The notes beneath the pieces were generated by a model that ran no database searches, was not told the origin of the DNA, and worked only from the letters and a program-made list of their open reading frames with translations. From Sandaracinaceae bacterium (GTDB lineage: Bacteria; Myxococcota_A; Polyangia; Polyangiales; Sandaracinaceae), in the NCBI GenBank assembly GCA_020633195.1, contig JACKEC010000025.1, positions 1 through 64,000 of the forward strand: a stretch of DNA of 64,000 nt, given 5' to 3'. Within the stretch, counting starts at the first letter, position 1. Every line of letters starts with the position of its first letter. Shown one piece after another: positions 60,739-64,000 of the stretch. The position numbers were made by a program, and so were the translations under genes.

Positions 60739-61484
60739 GCCTGCACCCCTGTCTCGTCCTTCATCGTGACCTCGAGGCCCTCGAGGTACTCCTGCGCGAG
60801 GCGGGTCTGATCCGCTTCCTTCACCTGCTCGGTGAGCACGCGCTCGGCCGCCGACATGGCCGCCTCGATCGCCTCGCGCGTGAGGTCGGCGCGGAGCTGC
60901 TTCATCTGCTGCTCGATGACGAACTTCGCGTCGGCCCGCATCCGGGTGGCGCGCGACTCGGCGTCCGCGATGATGCGGTCACGCTCGGCCTCGCCGGCCT
61001 GCACCATCTCGGTGCGCAGCTTCTCGAGCTCCTCGTCGAGGCGCTCGAGCCGCTCGCTGTAGTCGGCGTGCTTCGCCTCGGCCGCCTCCTTGAGGTTCTT
61101 GGCCTCGACGAGCCCCTCCTCGACCGACATCCGCCGACCCGCGAGGAAGTCCGAGAGGGGCTTCTTCGCCAGGTAGATGATGATCGCGAGCCAGAGGATG
61201 AAGTTGATGACCTGGGCGAACAGCTCCTGCCAGCTGAAGTGCGCCTCCTCGTGGGCCTCGCCGTGGTGGCTCTCCCACTCGGCCTCGGCCGCGTCCCAGT
61301 CCTCGCCCCAGTCCTCGCCCCACGCGTCCTCGTGGTAGGTGCCGTCGTCGGCGAACTGGTCCGGGAGGACCTGCTGGAGCGGCTCGTTCGCGCGCTCGTG
61401 CGCGGCGGGGGCGGGCTCGCCCTCCTGCGCGAACGCGGGAGCGGCGAGGAGCGACAGGGCCAAGAGGGCGATCGCGCGCTTCAC
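60735..61484 (-). CDS. atpF: ATP synthase b subunit with signal peptide and acidic insert
   Basis: A 249-residue b subunit (E. coli 156). It begins with a Sec-like signal (MKRAIALLALSLLAAPAFAQ) and an acidic, Trp/Glu-rich stretch (about 25-80). Then comes the usual membrane helix (LFAQVINFILWLAIIIYLA) and long stalk coiled coil. Such extended b subunits are seen in myxobacteria. ATG 61484 overlaps the b' stop by 4 nt. The extra periplasmic segment may stabilise the stator or be cleaved (inference). Confidence 0.93.
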   Translation of the reverse strand: MKRAIALLALSLLAAPAFAQEGEPAPAAHERANEPLQQVLPDQFADDGTYHEDAWGEDWGEDWDAAEAEWESHHGEAHEEAHFSWQELFAQVINFILWLAIIIYLAKKPLSDFLAGRRMSVEEGLVEAKNLKEAAEAKHADYSERLERLDEELEKLRTEMVQAGEAERDRIIADAESRATRMRADAKFVIEQQMKQLRADLTREAIEAAMSAAERVLTEQVKEADQTRLAQEYLEGLEVTMKDETGVQA

Positions 61485-61942
61485 GACGCCACCCCCCGGC
61501 CGAGGAGCTTCTCGGCGATGTCCTTGGCGAGCGCCGAGGTCGACACGGCCAGCTCCTTCCGGATCTTGTCCCCCTCGGAGGCCATCGTCGCGTCGGCGTC
61601 GGCGAGCATGCCGTCGGTCTCGGCGCGGACCTTGTCGAGGAGCAGCTTCTCGGTGCGACGGGCCTCGCCCTTCATCTTCTCGCGCTCGGCGCCGACCTCG
61701 ACGCGGACCTTGGCCATCTCGTCTTCGAACGCGGCGAGCTTCTGCTCGGCCTCCTTCTCGAGCTGGCGGGCCTCCTTCTTCGCGCCGTCGATCGCGGCCT
61801 CCCGCGCGTCGAACAGGGCCATCATCGGCCGGAAGACGAGCGCGCGGAGGATGAAGAGGAGAACGAAGAACACGACGACGTACACGAGCAGCGTCGCGTC
61901 GACGTCGAGGATCGGGCTTCCTGACAGGAGCAGGGGATGCAT
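61481..61942 (-). CDS. atpF': ATP synthase b' subunit
   Basis: A 153-residue second b-type stalk subunit of normal length: N-terminal span TLLVYVVVFFVLLFILRALV, then FRPMMALFDAREAAIDGAKK and a continuous Lys/Glu coiled coil. With the following b gene it would form a b/b' heterodimer, as in cyanobacteria, alphaproteobacteria and chloroplasts. It is the first gene of the visible ATP-synthase operon, with a good promoter 100 nt upstream. Confidence 0.9.
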   Translation of the reverse strand: MHPLLLSGSPILDVDATLLVYVVVFFVLLFILRALVFRPMMALFDAREAAIDGAKKEARQLEKEAEQKLAAFEDEMAKVRVEVGAEREKMKGEARRTEKLLLDKVRAETDGMLADADATMASEGDKIRKELAVSTSALAKDIAEKLLGRGVAS

Positions 61943-62042
61943 TCGGGCAGGCCTCGGGACCGGGTGGAGGGCTAGGGCGGAGAGACTGTCGAAACCGCTG
62001 AAAACCCTAGAAAAGTGGGCCGTGACGCCGTGGGGCGCGCGC

Positions 62043-62071
62043 TATCTAGCAGTGGGGGTGGGGGGAGTCAA
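62043..62071 (-). promoter_or_regulatory. Sigma70-like promoter of the ATP synthase operon
   Basis: TTGACT (62071-62066), a 17-nt spacer and TAGATA (62048-62043) make the strongest housekeeping-type promoter in the window. Transcription would start near 62036, giving about a 94-nt leader before ATG 61942. Confidence 0.72.
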
Positions 62072-62151
62072 ACGCTGGCCGACCACATCGAGCGGGTAGG
62101 GTCCAACGGCCCTGGCGGCAAGGTGGGCCCCCCTGGCATACTCGGCCGCCG

Positions 62152-63441
62152 ATGCGCGCTCGACTCGCAATGGCGGCGCTGGCTGCTTCCCTTTGTCTCG
62201 CACCGGGGACCGGCCAGGCGCAGGACTCGCTCACCGTGGCGATCGCCCCGTTTTCGGGGCGTGGTGGCACGACAGTGACCCGCCGCGTGGCCAGCGCCTT
62301 GCGCGATCGCGCCGACGTGGTGTCGAGCCGGGCCGCCTCGGGGGCCGCCCGGAACGCCAACATCGAAGGGATCGGCGCGACGGGGATCTCGGACTTCGCC
62401 GACGCGGTGAACGCCCAGATCGCGATCGTCGGCGAGGTCGAGGTCACGGGCGGGGGCCGCCGCCGCCGCCATCGCCGGCGCTCGCCCAGCACCCGAACCG
62501 TGCGCATGGTCGCGTACGCCGCCAGCGGTGAGGAGCTGGCGCGCGCGGAATTCTCCCCACCCGCCGGCCGACGCGGGAACGACGAGATCGACCAGGAGTC
62601 GCAGGCCCTCTACGGCCGGGCCCAGACCGCGTGGGACGCGCTGCACGCCGCCCCCCCGCCCGAGCCCGAGCCCGAGCACCACTGGGAGCCCGAGCCCGAG
62701 CCCGAGGAGCCGAGCGAGGCCCCCCAGGACGGCCTCGCCTTCCTCTCGGCGTGGGTCGGCCTCGTGATCCGCACGCGCGACGCGCTCGTCACCCTGGCCG
62801 CCCCGGGGGAGCGTCGCTACGGCGCCACCTACGCCGAGCTCGGCCTCGCGGCCGAGCTGCGCCCCTTCGCCAGCGAGGCCCATCTCGGCCGGGGCACCTT
62901 CGTCACCTTCGACTTCTTCCACTCCGTCGGCCTCGGCTCGGTCGTCGACGATCCGGCGATGAGCTCCGTCGACTCGACCAACTTCGCGCGGCTCCAGCTC
63001 ATGGCGGGCTGGATGGCCCCGCTCGGTGACGTGGTCGAGCTCGGCGTCGGCATCGGCGGCGGCTTCGAGGGCTACTACTTCGCCCCCAACCCCGTCCTGC
63101 CCACCACCGAGATCGCCTACATCCGCCCCGCCGCGCGCGGTCGCGTCCGCCTCCTCGAGGAGACCGTCGTCCTCGAGCTCGACCTCGCCTACCGCGCCGT
63201 CCTCGGCACGGGTGACATCGCCGGCTCGTTCGGCCAGGACGCCGAGACCCACGGCGTCGACGTCGGCGCGGGCCTGACCGGGAACCTCTCCCGCATCGCC
63301 GACCTCGGCTTCACCTGGGCCGTCCGCTTCCACTACGTGGGCTACTTCATGAGCTACGCGGGTGTGGCCAGCGACGCGCAGGGCACGTCCGGCGCCGAGC
63401 AGTCGGTGCGCTTCACGATCCTCGCCGGCTGGTCCTTCTGA
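62152..63441 (+). CDS. Outer-membrane beta-barrel-type protein with TolB-like N-terminus
   Basis: A 429-residue exported protein with a signal peptide (MRARLAMAALAASLCLAPG, cut after GQA). The N-terminal domain (VAIAPFSGRGGTTVTRRVAS, about 25-150) resembles the alpha/beta domain of TolB-like or CsgG-like envelope proteins and contains a run of Arg/His. A Pro-Glu repeat linker (about 165-185) leads to a C-terminal region of amphipathic strands ending in RFTILAGWSF, the aromatic C-terminus of outer-membrane barrels. CATACT lies 9 nt before ATG 62152. Function unknown. Confidence 0.68.
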   Translation: MRARLAMAALAASLCLAPGTGQAQDSLTVAIAPFSGRGGTTVTRRVASALRDRADVVSSRAASGAARNANIEGIGATGISDFADAVNAQIAIVGEVEVTGGGRRRRHRRRSPSTRTVRMVAYAASGEELARAEFSPPAGRRGNDEIDQESQALYGRAQTAWDALHAAPPPEPEPEHHWEPEPEPEEPSEAPQDGLAFLSAWVGLVIRTRDALVTLAAPGERRYGATYAELGLAAELRPFASEAHLGRGTFVTFDFFHSVGLGSVVDDPAMSSVDSTNFARLQLMAGWMAPLGDVVELGVGIGGGFEGYYFAPNPVLPTTEIAYIRPAARGRVRLLEETVVLELDLAYRAVLGTGDIAGSFGQDAETHGVDVGAGLTGNLSRIADLGFTWAVRFHYVGYFMSYAGVASDAQGTSGAEQSVRFTILAGWSF

Positions 63442-63458
63442 GGCTCAGGTCGTCGGAC

Positions 63459-64000
63459 TCAGCAGCTCCCCGACGTGCAGCTCCCGCTCGGGCAGCAGAT
63501 CTGACCGCCCGGGCACGAGGTCACGTCCAGAGGGCAATGCGGGAAGGTCCCGCTGCACACCTCGGCCACGTCGCAGCTGCCGACCGCAGGGCGGCACGTG
63601 GTGCTAGAGCCTCGCAGCCCGTCTGACGGACAGCCCGGGGTCACGCCGGTGCAGGACTCCGCGACGTCGCAGGGGCCGACCGGTGGACGACAGATGAACG
63701 ACCCGGGCTGCATCCGGTCCGTGGGGCAGCTCGCGCTCGAGCCCGTGCAGGTCTCCTCCGCGTCGCAGCCCCCGGCGGCCGGCCGACAGACCGAGCTCGA
63801 GCCGAGGAAGGAGTCCGAGGGGCAGCCCGCGCTCGTCCCGGTGCAGGTCTCGGCCACGTCGCAGTCTCCCGCGGACGGACGACAGACCGAGCTCGAGCCG
63901 AGGAAGGAGTCCGAGGGGCACGCCGCGCTCGAGCCGGTGCAGGTCTCGGCGACGTCGCACGCCCCGGCCGACGTGCGACACGTGAAGCTCGAGCTCCGAA
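63459..64000 (-). CDS. Disintegrin-like Cys-repeat protein (3' part)
   Basis: The reading frame is open to the right edge, so the N-terminus lies outside. The 180 visible residues are tandem units of about 32 residues, of the form CDVAETCTGSSAACPSD followed by FLGSSSVCRPSAG. About five and a half copies are seen, the last degenerating into CCPSGSCTSGSC. The pattern matches the disintegrin domain of ADAM/snake-venom proteins and repeat proteins known in myxobacteria. Probably secreted. It converges with the beta-barrel gene after 17 nt. Confidence 0.78.
   Translation of the reverse strand, partial: RSSSFTCRTSAGACDVAETCTGSSAACPSDSFLGSSSVCRPSAGDCDVAETCTGTSAGCPSDSFLGSSSVCRPAAGGCDAEETCTGSSASCPTDRMQPGSFICRPPVGPCDVAESCTGVTPGCPSDGLRGSSTTCRPAVGSCDVAEVCSGTFPHCPLDVTSCPGGQICCPSGSCTSGSC

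Overview
The window is GC-rich DNA (about 70-73% by eye) that reads as a chromosomal segment of a myxobacterium (Polyangia), probably a Sandaracinus-like lineage. The evidence is a C-terminal MYXO-CTERM-type anchor on a Cys-rich EGF protein (13206-15698), many lipoproteins whose lipobox is followed by Asp-Ala-Gly linkers, thrombospondin-3, VCBS, EGF and disintegrin-like repeat proteins, and an ATP-synthase b subunit with a signal peptide and acidic periplasmic insert. No tRNA, rRNA, CRISPR array or insertion sequence was recognised, and no stretch over 300 bases lacks a gene.

Region 1 (1-13.2 kb): a partial secreted phosphatase, then a reverse-strand branched-chain amino acid operon of nine genes, mostly with 1-4 nt overlaps: ilvD-ilvB-ilvN-ilvC-leuA-leuC-leuD-cimA-leuB. 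It is led by a 41-residue Leu/Val-rich leader peptide with a terminator hairpin and a competing antiterminator (11783-11971), a textbook attenuator. CimA supplies 2-oxobutyrate from pyruvate. The promoter region is shared with divergent pheA.

Region 2 (13.2-22 kb): an EGF/MYXO-CTERM protein, a DUF2071-type gene with an unknown partner, two DAG lipoproteins, an orphan AbiEii-type nucleotidyltransferase behind oligoribonuclease, and one copy of an intergenic repeat.

Region 3 (22-33 kb): a 1657-residue AAA+ ATPase paired with a flotillin, facing aceK, a short YegD-like Hsp70 and yqeY.

Region 4 (33-57 kb): accessory genes. These include a radical SAM enzyme with a large unknown C-terminus, a SUFU-domain protein, an SDR, several lipoproteins, a YqiJ-like membrane protein, a Fpg/Nei-like glycosylase, a TetR-P450 pair with a visible operator, an aldehyde dehydrogenase, a GH13 amylase, hydrolases and a C-type lectin lipoprotein.

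Region 5 (57-64 kb): a partial ATP-synthase operon, b'-b-delta-alpha-gamma, with a sigma70-like promoter and no beta or epsilon gene. An outer-membrane-type protein and a disintegrin-like repeat protein cut by the right edge follow.

Two genome-scale signals stand out. A 14-bp interrupted palindrome, CAA-N6-TTG (core form GCAA-N6-TTGC), occurs about 17 times, mostly inside genes and in several reading frames, far above what composition predicts. Many single genes also have a TANNNT-like element exactly 6 nt before the start codon, which points to leaderless mRNAs.
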